Shown here: piece after piece, positions 11,399 to 21,888 of the stretch
Layout of the letters: the number at the start of each line of letters is the position of its first letter
Numbering within the stretch: the stretch's first letter is position 1
From: Ligustrum vulgare
Taxonomy: Eukaryota; Streptophyta; Magnoliopsida; Lamiales; Oleaceae
Assembly (NCBI GenBank): GCA_963555705.1
Contig: OY743177.1
Coordinates: forward strand, 56,378,096-56,442,095
Reading direction: 5' to 3'
Length of the DNA stretch: 64,000 nt
The notes under the pieces: model-generated
What the model was told of the DNA's origin: nothing
The model's database searches: none
What the model saw: the letters and a program-made list of their open reading frames with translations, nothing else
Position numbers and translations under genes: made by a program

Positions 11399-12788
11399 TG
11401 ATGCGTGTCGCAATGCACCAAAATAATAAATAATTCCTTACTCGCTAAATATTAATTAATAATGTAGTAGTGAGAGTAAGGGTCGATCCCACCAGAAACG
11501 GAAACTAATTTTAGTTGTTCGATCAATTAGAATGGAATGGGGGGTTTTGTTGTTTGAATTGCTTGAATGAAAACTATGCATAAAATAAATAATTAAATAT
11601 GACTAGAGAATTAATATGAGAAGAAATCTTGTTCTCAGGTTCGGTTGTGCCCTCAATTAATGTTATACATTTCCTTGTAACGTGTTTCGATTCCTAATTC
11701 AATTATCAATCATAAATAATCAACAAGCTCTGATTATCTAAATTCTTCCTTATGTGTATTGATTCAAAATAAGCTCTTTGAACCAATTCTAGCCATGGAC
11801 AATCTTAAACAAGCTCTTAGGATTTAATGGACGACTAGTATGAAAATTTAGAAGAATAGATTGAATTGGATCGTTAATTACACAAGCTCGAATTAATCAA
11901 TCCAAGTTGAATTATTACTAAACCTGCACGAGATTTATTTGCTACTGAAGTAAAGATTCAATGACAATTACGGATCAAGAATCTAAACATAGCACATTCA
12001 TGAATCCAAAGATCAATAATCCAATTGGTCAAATTAAACTATTAATCAAATAAACTCAAAGAACAATTAAAACATAATAATCCGACAATTGAAACAAAGG
12101 AATAAATTCACGCTACTAATTTGTAGGAAACGAAAATAACATAATTGAGTTAACACAACTTCCCCTTTGAACAAGATATGGGATTTAGCCTAGCATTGTT
12201 GTGGAGTATTCTTCAAGTTGATTCATCTTCTCGAGTTTCTTAATTCTTCTCCAATTCTTCAAGCGAGCCGCTCCTCTTTTCAATATTTTTTTCATGCTTT
12301 TCTTGTCATGAACTTCCCTATTTATAGCCTCAATTTCGTGCCCTAGCTTTGGGAGCAAGAAATCCAAAATTATGGAAATAATTGAAATAAGGAAATTTTT
12401 GACTTGAAGATTTACGGCCGTAACATTCCTTTTACGGCCGTAATTGAGTTTCTGCATATTTCCTTAAATTGGAGTTACGGCCGTAACTTTTCCTTTACGG
12501 CCGTAAAGTGGTTTCTGCTTATTTTCAACTTGCTTCACTACACTTTCACGGCCGTAACCTTATTTTCTTACGGCCGTAACACCTTTTCTTGCGGCCTTAA
12601 ATATATTTGCACCTAAGTCCCCAAACTTCATTTTGATCGCATTTTGGTCATTTTTCCTTCTTTTCTCTTCCTTTGTGATCCTATACAATATAAAACATAA
12701 AATGCATTAATAATACTTAGATAGAATCACATTATGACATATTCAAGGATATAAGTGTATAAAATAAACGTTAATATAACACTTATCA
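11399..12788 (-). repeat. 5' LTR of the Athila-like element
   Basis: This is the upstream LTR in the element's orientation, 1,390 bp and nearly identical to 4802-6191. It carries the same palindrome cluster at about 12413-12600; one copy has decayed to GCGGCCTTAA. Transcription of the element would start in this LTR and run leftwards through gag. Confidence 0.95.
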
Positions 12789-13885
12789 ATTGTAAAAAAT
12801 TAAACAAATATATCAAATTTGATGGATACTTTTTACCAAATAAGGAAGTACTAATAAATCTTGTAAAATGAAAACAATACTATTCTTAATTTGATTGTAA
12901 ATCAGGATTTTGGCAAGTAAAAATGGAAGAAGATAGTATTCAATATACTGCATTTAGTACACCTCGAGGTAAGTATGAATAGATGGTTATGCTATTTGGT
13001 TTAAAAAATGCACTACAAATATACCAAAGAAGAATGGATAACATATTTAGAAAGTTTAGTGAATTCTTAATTGTCTATGTCGATGATATATTAATATGTT
13101 CTAATAATAGAGAAAAACATAGAAACCATTTAATGAAATTTATAAATGAATGCAAAAAAGAAGGAATAATTCTTTCAAAAAATAAAGTTATAATAGAAAA
13201 ACAATAAATCGATTTTCTTGAATTATCAATAGATAAAAAAGGGATAAATTTACAAATCCATATATCTAAAAAGATAGAAAGTTTTTCAGACAAATTAGAA
13301 TCAAAAGAACAAATACAAAAATTTTTAGGATGTTTAAATTATGCAGGGGATTTATTGAAAATCTATAAAAAAAGAGAAATAAAATTCAAATTTTACTCAG
13401 AAAAACAAATATCAAAGGATGAAGTGATGAACACACAGAAATTGTCAAATCACTAAAGAAAGAATGTAAAAATTTACCAAAATTAAGATTACCAGATAAA
13501 AAAGATAATCTAATAGTTAATACTGATGCCTCGGATAAATATTGGGTAGCAATATTAAAAACAGATCTTAATGAGATTTACAGATACTCCAGTGGAACGT
13601 TTAACCAAGCAGAAATAAATTATATTACTCATGAAAAAGAATTGTTAGCAATCATCAGAGGAATAAAAAAATTTTAATTGTTTTTATTATTCAAGAAATT
13701 CATTGTTGAAACTGATAATTCTCAAGTTGCAGGCTTACTGAAAAATAAGTTACTACCAGAACCTCAATATAGAAGGCTCAATAGATGGTAAGCCTATTTG
13801 AAATTTTATAATTTTGATATAGTTCATATTAAAGGTGTCAATAACTATCTTGCAGATTTTTTAAGCAGGAATATTGAATTTGCAG

Positions 13886-14930
13886 ATGGATAATATCAAA
13901 AAATCCTTGATAGACACCAAACAGCGAATGAACTTCCTCATAGAGGAGGCTGAAGATATAAAACTTGAAATTGAGCAACTAGCAGAGACTCTCCAAGGAA
14001 GTTTCAAGCAATTGATGGAAATTTAAAAATTTCATCACAATTTATACTAAAGAATTGAGCGATAACATAATTGAGATTGAATCTCAGTTTGAATCGTTAA
14101 TTATCAAACAAGCTGATATCAAACATGTTATATCAAAAATACAAACAGATACATCTTCTGGAAGCAGTGGTGGACCAACGATTAAAAGAGATGAACCAAA
14201 TCCCAAAAAAGTTGTCATAAATGAAGTCAATCCTCGAAAAATAACAATCAATGCCAAAGATGAACATACAATGGTAGTCAGAATCCATGATGAGGAGGAA
14301 GGTGATTCCCCTTTTTTACCAAAAGAAGACGAATATAAAACCACTGTCAAAGTTATATATGAACTTCAAGAATGTTATTGTTATTACATTTCATCTGGAG
14401 ACCATGTATACCCACGATTGATCGTTACTCAGGGAGGAGATCTCGTCATGACAAAAATGGCAGCTAATTATGGATTTTTGAATCTTATCTATCCAGGAAA
14501 AGATCTGAAGGAAATTGAAAATTTTGATGATTTACTAAAAGGAGAAATTTTAATGTTTGCCCAAGGAAGACCCATATATTTAAAATTTTATTCAATCAGT
14601 TCTGAAATTGATGGAATGATGTATTATCATGTTGATCATATTATCACTATTGGATATGTTGCTCGAAATTTTCAAATTGAAGTTGGAAAAAATACCAAGC
14701 CAGTACCAAGCATTACAAGATCATGGTTTAGATCCCGAAGGGTGTTTGGAATTAAGGTTCTCTACAACATTGCCAAAAACTTGTATGAGAAAAAATTCAA
14801 ATGCATCTGCCAGTATAATGGATGGACCCTAGTCACCAATAGTGGAAAAGAAAATTCAACAATCTTGAAAGAATATATCAACAAGTTTGACACTCATCAA
14901 ATCCATGGACCTTACAAGAAGCTCGTATAG
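13886..14930 (+). pseudogene. Transactivator/viroplasmin-like ORF (caulimovirid ORF VI position)
   Basis: ATG 13886 overlaps the pol stop by eight bases, a usual coupling between caulimovirid ORFs. The first 46 codons are coiled-coil-like and stop at about 14026. The frame then shifts into a 291-codon ORF at 14055-14930, the longest intact viral ORF here. Its middle resembles the translation transactivator/inclusion-body proteins of caulimovirids: a beta-rich core with YY-x-SSGD and GGD segments (about 14380-14450), followed by a basic C-terminal part. Such proteins let ribosomes reinitiate on the polycistronic RNA and form the viroplasm. The assignment rests on position, size and fold-like pattern rather than a diagnostic motif. 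Confidence 0.6.
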
Positions 14931-14989
14931 CCAGAAATTGCCCCACATGTCAACAAAATTGATAGGCAACTGGTATTTACTCTATTAAG

Positions 14990-15260
14990 GAGAAGGGAAC
15001 GTGGCAAAAAATAGACAGCCCAATGTAAGAGTCATGTGAGAAAAGAAGTGATGGAGGATAGGTGTGTCCTTGTAATAATCAATAAAGGGACAGGTGTGTC
15101 CTTAGGTGTCCTAATGTGTCCTTGTAATATTAATGAAAAGCTGTAAAATTATTAGGTCTATGATGTAAGCAGTGATGTAATTGTGTCAAATGTAGCAATA
15201 TATATAGAGGCCTCCGGGCTAGTTGAAAGACAGAACTCTCTTGAGCACTCAGTTTGTGAG
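14990..15260 (+). promoter_or_regulatory. Pregenomic RNA (35S-like) promoter of the integrated virus
   Basis: Downstream of the transactivator-like ORF there is a TATA box ATATATATAGAGG (15198-15210). About 20 bases before it is TGATGTAAgcagTGATGTAA (15161-15180), which has the layout and 12-base spacing of the CaMV as-1 element but with both TGACG cores changed to TGATG. A leader rich in CTCTC follows (15225-15260). Repeats of AGGTGTGTCCTT lie at about 15059-15122. The position in the genome matches caulimovirid 35S promoters. Confidence 0.65.
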
Positions 15261-15508
15261 AAAGCCAAAAAATCTTGTGTCTTTAAAAAAATTCTCATAC
15301 CAATCTTCAGATTATCAATAAAATCTCAATCTACTTATCAAATTATGATGAGTTTCTAAATTCTTGCCTTCTAAATCCTATTTCCAAAAAAGAAGATATA
15401 TTATTAAGAAAACTCCCTACACTCTGTTCTAAAATATTTTCCATCTAAAAGGTTATACAGTGAAGGCATCCAGGTTTAGCTAATAACCCGTGAAGACAGG
15501 AGGCCATT

Positions 15509-15898
15509 CAGTGGCGGACGCAAACATTTTATCTCAGTGGGGCATTGCGATATATTTCTGTGTTTTTGTGGCGGACATTATGGGGGTTCAAAAGAGATCA
15601 ATAGCACAAAATATTAATTTGAAAGTATAAACTCTAAACAAACAGTACATTCTGTTTGAGAAGCTATAAAAAACATGTTTTTAAAAAATACAATTTCTCA
15701 AACCACTTTTTAACTTCACTTATAAACTCTCTCCACTTTTCAACCACATATTTTACACTGAAAACATAAAAATGGTTTTTAAACACAAAATTTTTAACAA
15801 ACTAAAATCTCAAATTTTAATTTCTTTACAAAAAAAAAAAGGTCGGCTTTTTTAGTGGGGCACGTGCCCCACAAGGACCCAGTGCTGGTCCGCCACTG
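15509..15898. mobile_element. hAT-type MITE inside the viral leader
   Basis: The 390-bp element has inverted ends CAGTGGCGGAC and GTCCGCCACTG and is flanked by a perfect 8-bp direct repeat AGGCCATT (15501-15508 and 15899-15906). An 8-bp target duplication and C-A-G ends point to the hAT superfamily. It has no coding capacity. Removing it and one repeat restores continuous viral leader sequence. Confidence 0.9.
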
Positions 15899-15989
15899 AG
15901 GCCATTGAAGGATGTGGAGCAGAAACCTATAAGCTTGAAGGTCACTAACAATAGAAGGAAAATACAAATGTACTGAGAACAGGAAAAGA

Positions 15990-16789
15990 AGTTAGTATTC
16001 TTAATATATCTATTTTTACGGAATTAGGAGGAAGAAGAGCTTTTAACATGACAGAATTCAGAATTGTAAAATTTAATTATCAAAACAGTTCTTATAATGA
16101 TGAATATCATAGCATAATTGAACCTTTATTCATGCATAAATAGTTTACTAGACCAAATAATGAAATAAAAAAGTTATATTATGTCTATATGTCATGTTTG
16201 TTAGCTATCTTTCCAACATTAAAAAGAATATTAGGATTAGAAATTACAAAATCAATTATTTATTTTTGGCTTGATAGTGATAATACTGAAATAAATAATG
16301 AATTATATTTAGGATATGTGTTTAATAGTGATAATGATTATGATCCTGTAATAGATTATGACGCGATGGAAGTGATGAATCTTTCTTTACCAGTTTTTGA
16401 AAATCTTAATATCATGAATGAAAGCAATTATATAATGAAAAAATTCAGATCTAAGAGATGTCCATATAAAGTTAAAAAGAATATCAAAAGTAAAAAAGTA
16501 ATGAATATGAGAATGAAATTGATAAAATAGGATACCAAGAACAACTCTACGCATCACAGGAGATATTAAAAAGTTTTAAAGAAAATTTAATAGAAGACTT
16601 TGCTAGAGGTACTGTACGATCAATAATAATACAAGATATTCAAGATATAATTTATAAATTAGAAAAGAGAAAGAAAAGTATTTCAAAATATAATATACCA
16701 TTTGAACCAAGTATAGATATCATGGCTCATTTAGATATTATCAATTCCCAAACACTGGTTGAATTTGAAAAATTACTTGAAACTTTATA
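15990..16789 (+). pseudogene. Unknown viral ORF after the leader, broken
   Basis: Open pieces in several frames follow the viral leader; the longest is 16189-16530. The predicted residues are rich in Asn, Ile and Lys, like the rest of the virus, with no motif I recognise. The last piece ends at about 16787-16789, a short distance before the small ORFs. By position it corresponds to the first, poorly characterised ORF of solendovirus-like genomes. Confidence 0.4.
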
Positions 16790-16812
16790 AATTATTTATC
16801 TTTGTGTTTATA

Positions 16813-17031
16813 ATGCCTGGATATACTATTAAAGAATTAGACAATTTGTTAGATAGAATAATGAAAAAAATAGATAACATTATATTTCAATTGATAGATA
16901 TGAATGAATCATCTGAACAATATTATATACTTTTAGAAAATCATGATCAATACATTATAAATTATTCTGATATATTACAGCTTCAAATAGATTTAGAAAA
17001 TAAGATGATGACAAATACAATCCAAACCTAA
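16813..17031 (+). CDS. Small viral coiled-coil ORF, first of two tandem paralogues
   Basis: This ORF of 72 residues starts at an ATG inside TAATG (16811-16815) and stops at 17029-17031, where the stop again overlaps the next start as TAATG. It begins MPGYTIKELDN and is predicted helical, with regular Leu/Ile spacing. It is clearly related to the next ORF: both have the pattern M-x-G-Y-x-I-x-x-L-D-N near the start, S-S-E-x-Y in the middle, and Q-Y-I-x-x-Y towards the end. Size and coiled-coil nature recall virion-associated proteins of caulimovirids, but that is inference. Confidence 0.5.
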   Translation: MPGYTIKELDNLLDRIMKKIDNIIFQLIDMNESSEQYYILLENHDQYIINYSDILQLQIDLENKMMTNTIQT

Positions 17032-17252
17032 TGTCAGGATATATAATAGAAGGACTAGATAACATTTTAGAAAAATTGAAAGATAAAATGGAAGATATTA
17101 AACATCAAATGGAAAATAAAAATATATCTTCTGAAGAATATAATAAATTTTTAGAAAAATACGAACAATATATTGCAGATTATTGTATTTTACTAGATCA
17201 AAGAATGGACTTATACCAAAAAATTTCGTATAATAATATACCAACCCGATAA
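17031..17252 (+). CDS. Small viral coiled-coil ORF, second tandem paralogue
   Basis: It has 73 residues and starts at 17031 by sharing bases with the stop of the preceding paralogue. It begins MSGYIIEGLDN and is rich in Glu/Lys heptads. It ends at 17250-17252, four bases before the next ATG at 17256. Tight coupling of small ORFs suits caulimovirid polycistronic translation. Both copies are intact although most of the virus is decayed. Confidence 0.5.
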   Translation: MSGYIIEGLDNILEKLKDKMEDIKHQMENKNISSEEYNKFLEKYEQYIADYCILLDQRMDLYQKISYNNIPTR

Positions 17253-17255
17253 TCA

Positions 17256-17740
17256 ATGGATACTTCACAAGCATCAACTTCAAATAACTGTGATCATAAA
17301 CTATATTTAAATGATAAAGAAATTTAATTTTTATTAGCTATTGTTGAAAAATCTAAAAATATACATTCTGTTAGACAATCTAAACTAAAAAAAAATATAC
17401 GAAGATATTGATTATGCTATCCTAAATAGAATAAAATTTAATTCTGTTGAAACAGCAAAGAATATAAATACAGTTCATAAAATTATAAAAAAATACGAAA
17501 ATATAGAAGAAGAAGTTTCAGAATGAATAACATTAGGATATATATCTAAAAAAGATCATCCCAAATCTTTTGAGAAATTATCACAATATAGAACATTTTT
17601 AGAAAAACTTAAGATTAAAAATATGAATATAATAAGAAGTATTGAATAAAATCAACCAAATTAAATTTTGTAACATATCTTACAAAGTAAATAATCAACT
17701 TCATTAAAGATACTTTAAACAAGTTACAAAAGATGATCAT
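17256..17740 (+). pseudogene. Probable start of the coat-protein ORF, truncated by the integration end
   Basis: Starting at ATG 17256 (MDTSQASTSNN), a Lys/Ile/Asn-rich sequence runs in shifting frames with several stops (first near 17327). It follows the small ORFs just where the coat-protein polyprotein would begin. It is cut off at about 17740, next to a Mutator-type element, while the coat-protein C-terminus is at the opposite end of the integrated copy (2125-2718). Assignment is by position only. Confidence 0.4.
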
Positions 17741-17749
17741 TTTAAAGAA

Positions 17750-19103
17750 GGGTAATTGGCTCAAAACGTCCCTACATTTGGACTCTCTTGCTAAATTCAT
17801 CAATACCTTTGATTTTTTAGCAATTTCATCATCACCTTCACACTTTCTTGCTAAATTGGTCCCTGCCGTCCAAAAATCAGTTAGTTGACTGTTAAATCAT
17901 CTATTGACCATTTTTTTATGAAGGGTAAAAAAGTCTTTGTATATTCTTTAATTGAGTAATTGACGCAATTGGTCCCTCTATTTTACACTTCTTATGAAAT
18001 TCGTCCCAATGTTTATTTTTTTTGGCAAATTCACCCTTACCTTCACATTTTCTTGCTAAAAACGTCATTACCGTCTAATTTCATCCAAAAATCCGTTAGT
18101 TGACACAAAAATCACCTATTGACTATTTTTTTAATAATCTTATTGACTATTTTAATGAAGGGCAAACAAGTCATTTCCTATTATTTAATTTAAAACGATG
18201 TAAAAGATATAATAAAATAAAAAAAATATTTGTTATTGTTCATCTTCTTCCCAACCTCATTCTCACTCGTTTAGTTCAATTACTCTCTTCATTTTTTTTT
18301 CCAATTTCTGTAACTGCGCTCGAGGCAACCGGATATAGATCATAGATGGAACCCTAATCGTCTCCCTCGAGCGTGTCATTTTTTTTGCTTCAATTTCAGA
18401 CCTAAACATGTGAAACCCTAAATTTCCACAATCTCCACCAATAAATTAAATGCACAAAAAATGTTATTTTCTACCATATCAATCTGAATCATTTCCTGCC
18501 TTAACACCAAAAAGATGCTCCGGGGCAATTACAACAATTGGAAAAAAAATAAAGAGGATTTAATTGAACTGAATGAATGAGAATTGGCTTGGGAAGAAGA
18601 TGAACAACAACAAATTTTTTTTTTTGTTTTTATTTTATTCTTTCTTTTACATCATTTTAAATTAAATAATAGGAAATAACTTGTTTGCCCTTCATTAAAA
18701 TAGTCAATAAGATTATATTAAAAAATAGTCAATAGGTGATTTTTGGGTCAATTAACGAATTTTTGGATGAAATTAGACGGTAATGACGTTTTTAGCAAGA
18801 AAAGGTAAAGGTAAGGGTGAATTTGTCAAAAAAAAAAACAAACGTTGGGACGAATTCCACAAGAAGTGTGAAAGATAGGGACCAATTACACCAATTATCC
18901 AATTAAAGAATATACAAAAACTTTTTTGCCCTTCATAAAAAATGGTCAATAAATGATTTAACAGTCAACTAACTGATTTTTGGACGGCAGAGATCAATTT
19001 AGTAAGAAAGTGTGAAGATGAGGATGAAATTATCAAAAAATTAAATATACAAATGAATTTAACAAGATAATTCAAAAATAGGGACGATTTTCGTCTATTA
19101 CCC
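17750..19103. mobile_element. Mutator-type foldback element with very long inverted repeats
   Basis: The ends are GGGTAATTGG... and ...CTATTACCC, flanked by a 9-bp target duplication TTTAAAGAA (17741-17749) and TTTAAAAAA (19104-19112), one mismatch. The inverted arms reach about 530 bp each (17750-18282 and 18566-19103), with several insertions and deletions between them. The loop of about 280 bp (18283-18565) has no ORF; it may be captured host sequence. Nine-base duplications and long inverted repeats are typical of Mutator-like elements. No transposase is present. Confidence 0.85.
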
Positions 19104-19112
19104 TTTAAAAAA

Positions 19113-19332
19113 TTAAAACAATAAATTCCCATAGATTGATTGATGGATGGATAGATATGCTCGGTTCTGTGAGTGAAGAAGTCATCCTTGTCACTCAGTG
19201 CCTGAAGGCTGAAGTTCGACTCCTACTCCTACTGCGACTACACAACGCTTCCAGCTTCCTCACCTCTGACACCGTGACTCCATCGACGGTCCATCATCGC
19301 CTGCAGCCTTTGATTCATTTCACCGGCGCGCT
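19113..19332 (+). promoter_or_regulatory. Probable promoter and untranslated first exon of the GatB gene
   Basis: A GC-richer stretch starts right after the Mutator-type element and ends at a good donor, CTG|GTGAGTG, at 19332/19333. An ORF across it (19136-19447) runs over the donor and has no protein-like pattern, so it is more likely leader. The GatB start codon lies 2.5 kb downstream, which would need an intron in the 5' untranslated region, possibly ending near 21835 (TTGAAG). If right, the transposon lies immediately upstream of the gene. Confidence 0.35.
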
Positions 19333-21888
19333 GGTGAGTGATTTTCTTCCAAATTCAAACCGCAAACGGCTGATTTCACGTTTCTTTTTTTCCCCCCTCT
19401 GTATTCATTTTTTGGGGGTATTATTAGGCTCCATATTCTTCATATAAATCATGTATGAGTTGAAAATTGAATCTTGGATTAGTTAATTAGATTATTGGGT
19501 TTTCGATTTTCAACATAGGGTTCCCTCTTATTTCGATTTTATTTGTCGAAATTTGAGGAATTAAGATGGATTGATTGAAATTGGAAGAGCCGAACAGTGA
19601 AGAAAATGTAGTGATTTTATTTTTTGATTTTCAACGTTGGGTTCCCGGTTCCCTCCTATTCTCTCTTGCTGTACACAGTAACATTACACACATAGTAAAG
19701 AGTTTTAGAACTTTTCTTGTAGAGTTTTAAAACTTTTCAACATAGGAGGCAATTTATGAGAATAGTATGAGGAACTGGTGTCTGGAGAGTGCTAGCCCTC
19801 TCAAATGGCTATTTGTTTATTTCTTTATCTGTAATTTTCTTTCAATTTCAATCCCATACTTCATTGTTTCTCTTATTCTTACAGCAATCTTCAATTTTTT
19901 CTTGGAATCTTATCAAACTTCTATTTAGGCACTGAAGATTTTAAGTGGGGAAAAGCCTTCCAAACATAAATATTGTGTATCATTCCATGATGTGAAACTA
20001 AATCATATTTTGTTAGTTGTTTTATGTTAGTTAATACTTTTGAATTTTTTTTACTTTTTGCAATTTTATGGTGAATTTGCATATATTATTTAGTACATTT
20101 ATCTTGTGTGAATATGAATTTTATTGTTGTTTTTCAGCATACCCAAAAAAAAAAAAAAAATCCGAGGGCGCTGCCCCTGAACCCCTTTAAAGCCCAGGGC
20201 CCATTCTTTCAAGAATAAAGTGTTCGTCTCGGGCCTCCAAAATCACAGATACGGCTCTGATACACATCACCACCCACCGAGCACTGCCTATGGCACCAAT
20301 TGCGTCTGCCGAAGGCGGTTGCTACACGAACTCCATCGCCATCCAACTTCATTGTCCCCACCTCATCATTTCTGCATTATTTCTCCACCAGAAAAATCTA
20401 CCTAAACTTTATGCGAGTTTTGTTTCATGTCCTTGGGTTTTCTCCAATCGAAAATATTTATAGCCTCATAAGTTTCTTTACTTGAGACTCTTACTTCTAT
20501 CAAACACTAAAGCAGTTATGTTTATGCCGAGAATATGCCATCTTTTAGCCTGTCCAGATTATGAGGCACAATCTTGAGCATTTGCGACTTGCGTAAACAG
20601 ATTATACAAATCTGGTGCCTTATTCTAGGGTTCGGATTATCTCCCCTCTCTCAAGCGTCACTCTCAGTAATATTGTGTAAATGTGGATTTATTCTCTTTG
20701 AATCCTTGATGGATACTGTGTATTTGTGGGTAGGGAGAGTTTGATTCTGTCTTGGATTTGAACGCTTATGGCTTTTATTCTTTGTTTTTAGTTTACTTTG
20801 TGCATTGTACTTCACATTGAAGTAAATGCTTTTTTCATCAATTTGTTTTCTGGGTTTGAATTTTTGTATCTCAGTTCTTTTAGTCTAAAGTTGCATTCTT
20901 TATGTACTGTTCTTCATTTTGATCTTTTTTTGTTTGTCATCAAGCTGTTTCAACATAGTCCTTTCCCAGTTTTAAAAATTATGGCGTTTATTTTCAATTT
21001 TAGTTTAAAATTACAAACTTTATGCACTCGTCAGTACTTGATCATGTTCTATTTCCGTATAACTCAATTTGATTGCTCTTAACTATTTGATTTAATACTG
21101 TTTTGGAGAATTGATTTCTAGGTATTAAGAAACTTGGCTAAATGTGCTTTGTAATATAATAATTGTGCACGTGCCAGCAATTAAATTTTGAAAGAAATTA
21201 GTTTGTCCAAGTCAAATGTGTGGTGAAAATATAATCAGAATACCATGAACAGGTATTTGTAGGTGAATCCGATGTTCTGTTCGTTTTAAATGAAGTGGGA
21301 GAAATGTAAGAAGCTAGACTGGGCTAGATTGGTGTAGTGGTGGTGCAGAAGACGATGCTTCTTAATGACGGTAGATGAGCACAGGTGAAAGAAAGAGATT
21401 ATGCTGGAGAGGGGACATATGAGGGTGTCCTAAGCCCATATAAGAAATGATGGTGAGGGAAGACAGAGATGCTCAAGAACCCTGAAGAGATGGGGGAAGG
21501 GGATATTATTGTGTGGATTTTATTGCAAGAAGACTGAGATGCCTCTAAGAACTGGAATTCGAGGGCCATATAGTAGAATTTGTAATTTAAATGGGATTGG
21601 TAATTAGCACGGAAAAAGATTGGTTGATGGATAGTGAAGGATTTGTGCTTAAATATTGTTGTCATATTTTTGCAATAAACTTAACTAAACTAAGCCTTAC
21701 TCCATACCCATATGGGGTCGTCTAGTTTAGGCCTCTGTTTGTGTCCTCTTTGAAAATTTATTTAAAGCTATAAATTCCTTGACAGTCGTCTACTTATGGA
21801 CACTGGTATTATTTTGACAATTTATTTGTTTTGAAGGTTGTTTTGACGCTTGACATTTAGTGTGGATCAGAGTTGAAGAATTTGCGAG
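19333..21888 (+). other. Probable 5'-UTR intron of GatB, including an inserted retroposon-like patch
   Basis: The stretch is T-rich with no convincing ORF, as expected for a plant intron. A GC-rich block follows a 16-base A-tract at about 20143-20230 and is followed by pyrimidine-rich sequence to 20420. On the minus strand this block ends in a T-tail, which could mark a SINE-like retroposon. No target duplication was found. Confidence 0.3.

Larger units (their letters stand above)
4802..12788 (-). mobile_element. Non-autonomous Athila-like Ty3/gypsy LTR retrotransposon inserted in viral pol
   Basis: The 7,987-bp element lies on the minus strand with two LTRs of exactly 1,390 bp (4802-6191 and 11399-12788), each TG...CA. 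The flanking 5-bp target copies are ATTAT (4797-4801) and ATTGT (12789-12793), one mismatch. By eye the LTRs differ at roughly 15-20 sites, so the insertion is young compared with the virus around it. A primer site for tRNA-Asp and a gag of Athila/Tat type place it in that lineage. It encodes gag and protease only: no RT, RNase H or integrase is found in 6200-8900, so it must have moved using another element's enzymes. Confidence 0.92.
4010..13893 (+). pseudogene. Caulimovirid pol: protease-like, reverse transcriptase, RNase H; split by an LTR element
   Basis: The frame starts at ATG 4010 and runs to 4801, then continues at 12794 after the inserted LTR element and one target-site copy; the codon phase is kept exactly. 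Order: protease-like region (4010-4400) whose catalytic triad reads DIE instead of DTG, with LLGND at about 4290; RT fingers from 4514; RT palm with YVDD at 13076-13087; RNase H with an NTDAS motif (about 13518-13532); TAA at 13891-13893. In-frame stops at about 4139, 4471, 12866 and elsewhere mean it cannot make an intact enzyme. The family copies the pregenomic RNA to DNA in the cytoplasm. Confidence 0.8.
2110..17749 (+). mobile_element. Endogenous caulimovirid (pararetrovirus), circularly permuted and interrupted
   Basis: Plus-strand order is coat-protein C-terminus with zinc knuckle, 30K movement protein, protease-like region, pol (protease, RT, RNase H), transactivator-like ORF, promoter, unknown ORFs, two small coiled-coil ORFs, then a probable coat-protein N-terminus. 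Coat protein before movement protein followed by a separate pol is the cavemovirus/solendovirus arrangement. Subtracting the 8-kb LTR element and the 390-bp MITE leaves about 7.2 kb, close to a full viral genome. Both ends fall inside the coat-protein gene, so a circular genome was opened there, with some coat-protein sequence missing. Many stops and frame breaks show it is an old, dead copy. The right end is hidden by a Mutator-type element; the frame stays open for a few codons past that element's target duplication, so the virus may extend to about 19130. Confidence 0.85.

Noticed and set aside
15905..15930. Possible tRNA-Met primer site in the viral leader (GTGGAGCAGAAACC)
   Set aside because: Only a weak match to TGGTATCAGAGCC, and no better candidate was found in 15210-15990; not reported as a feature.
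19136..19447. ORF of 103 codons near the GatB first exon
   Set aside because: It crosses a good splice donor at 19333 and has no family-like pattern; more likely untranslated leader.
20220..20485. Overlapping small ORFs in the GatB leader intron
   Set aside because: Two overlapping frames over the same GC-rich block, with no motif; chance frames.
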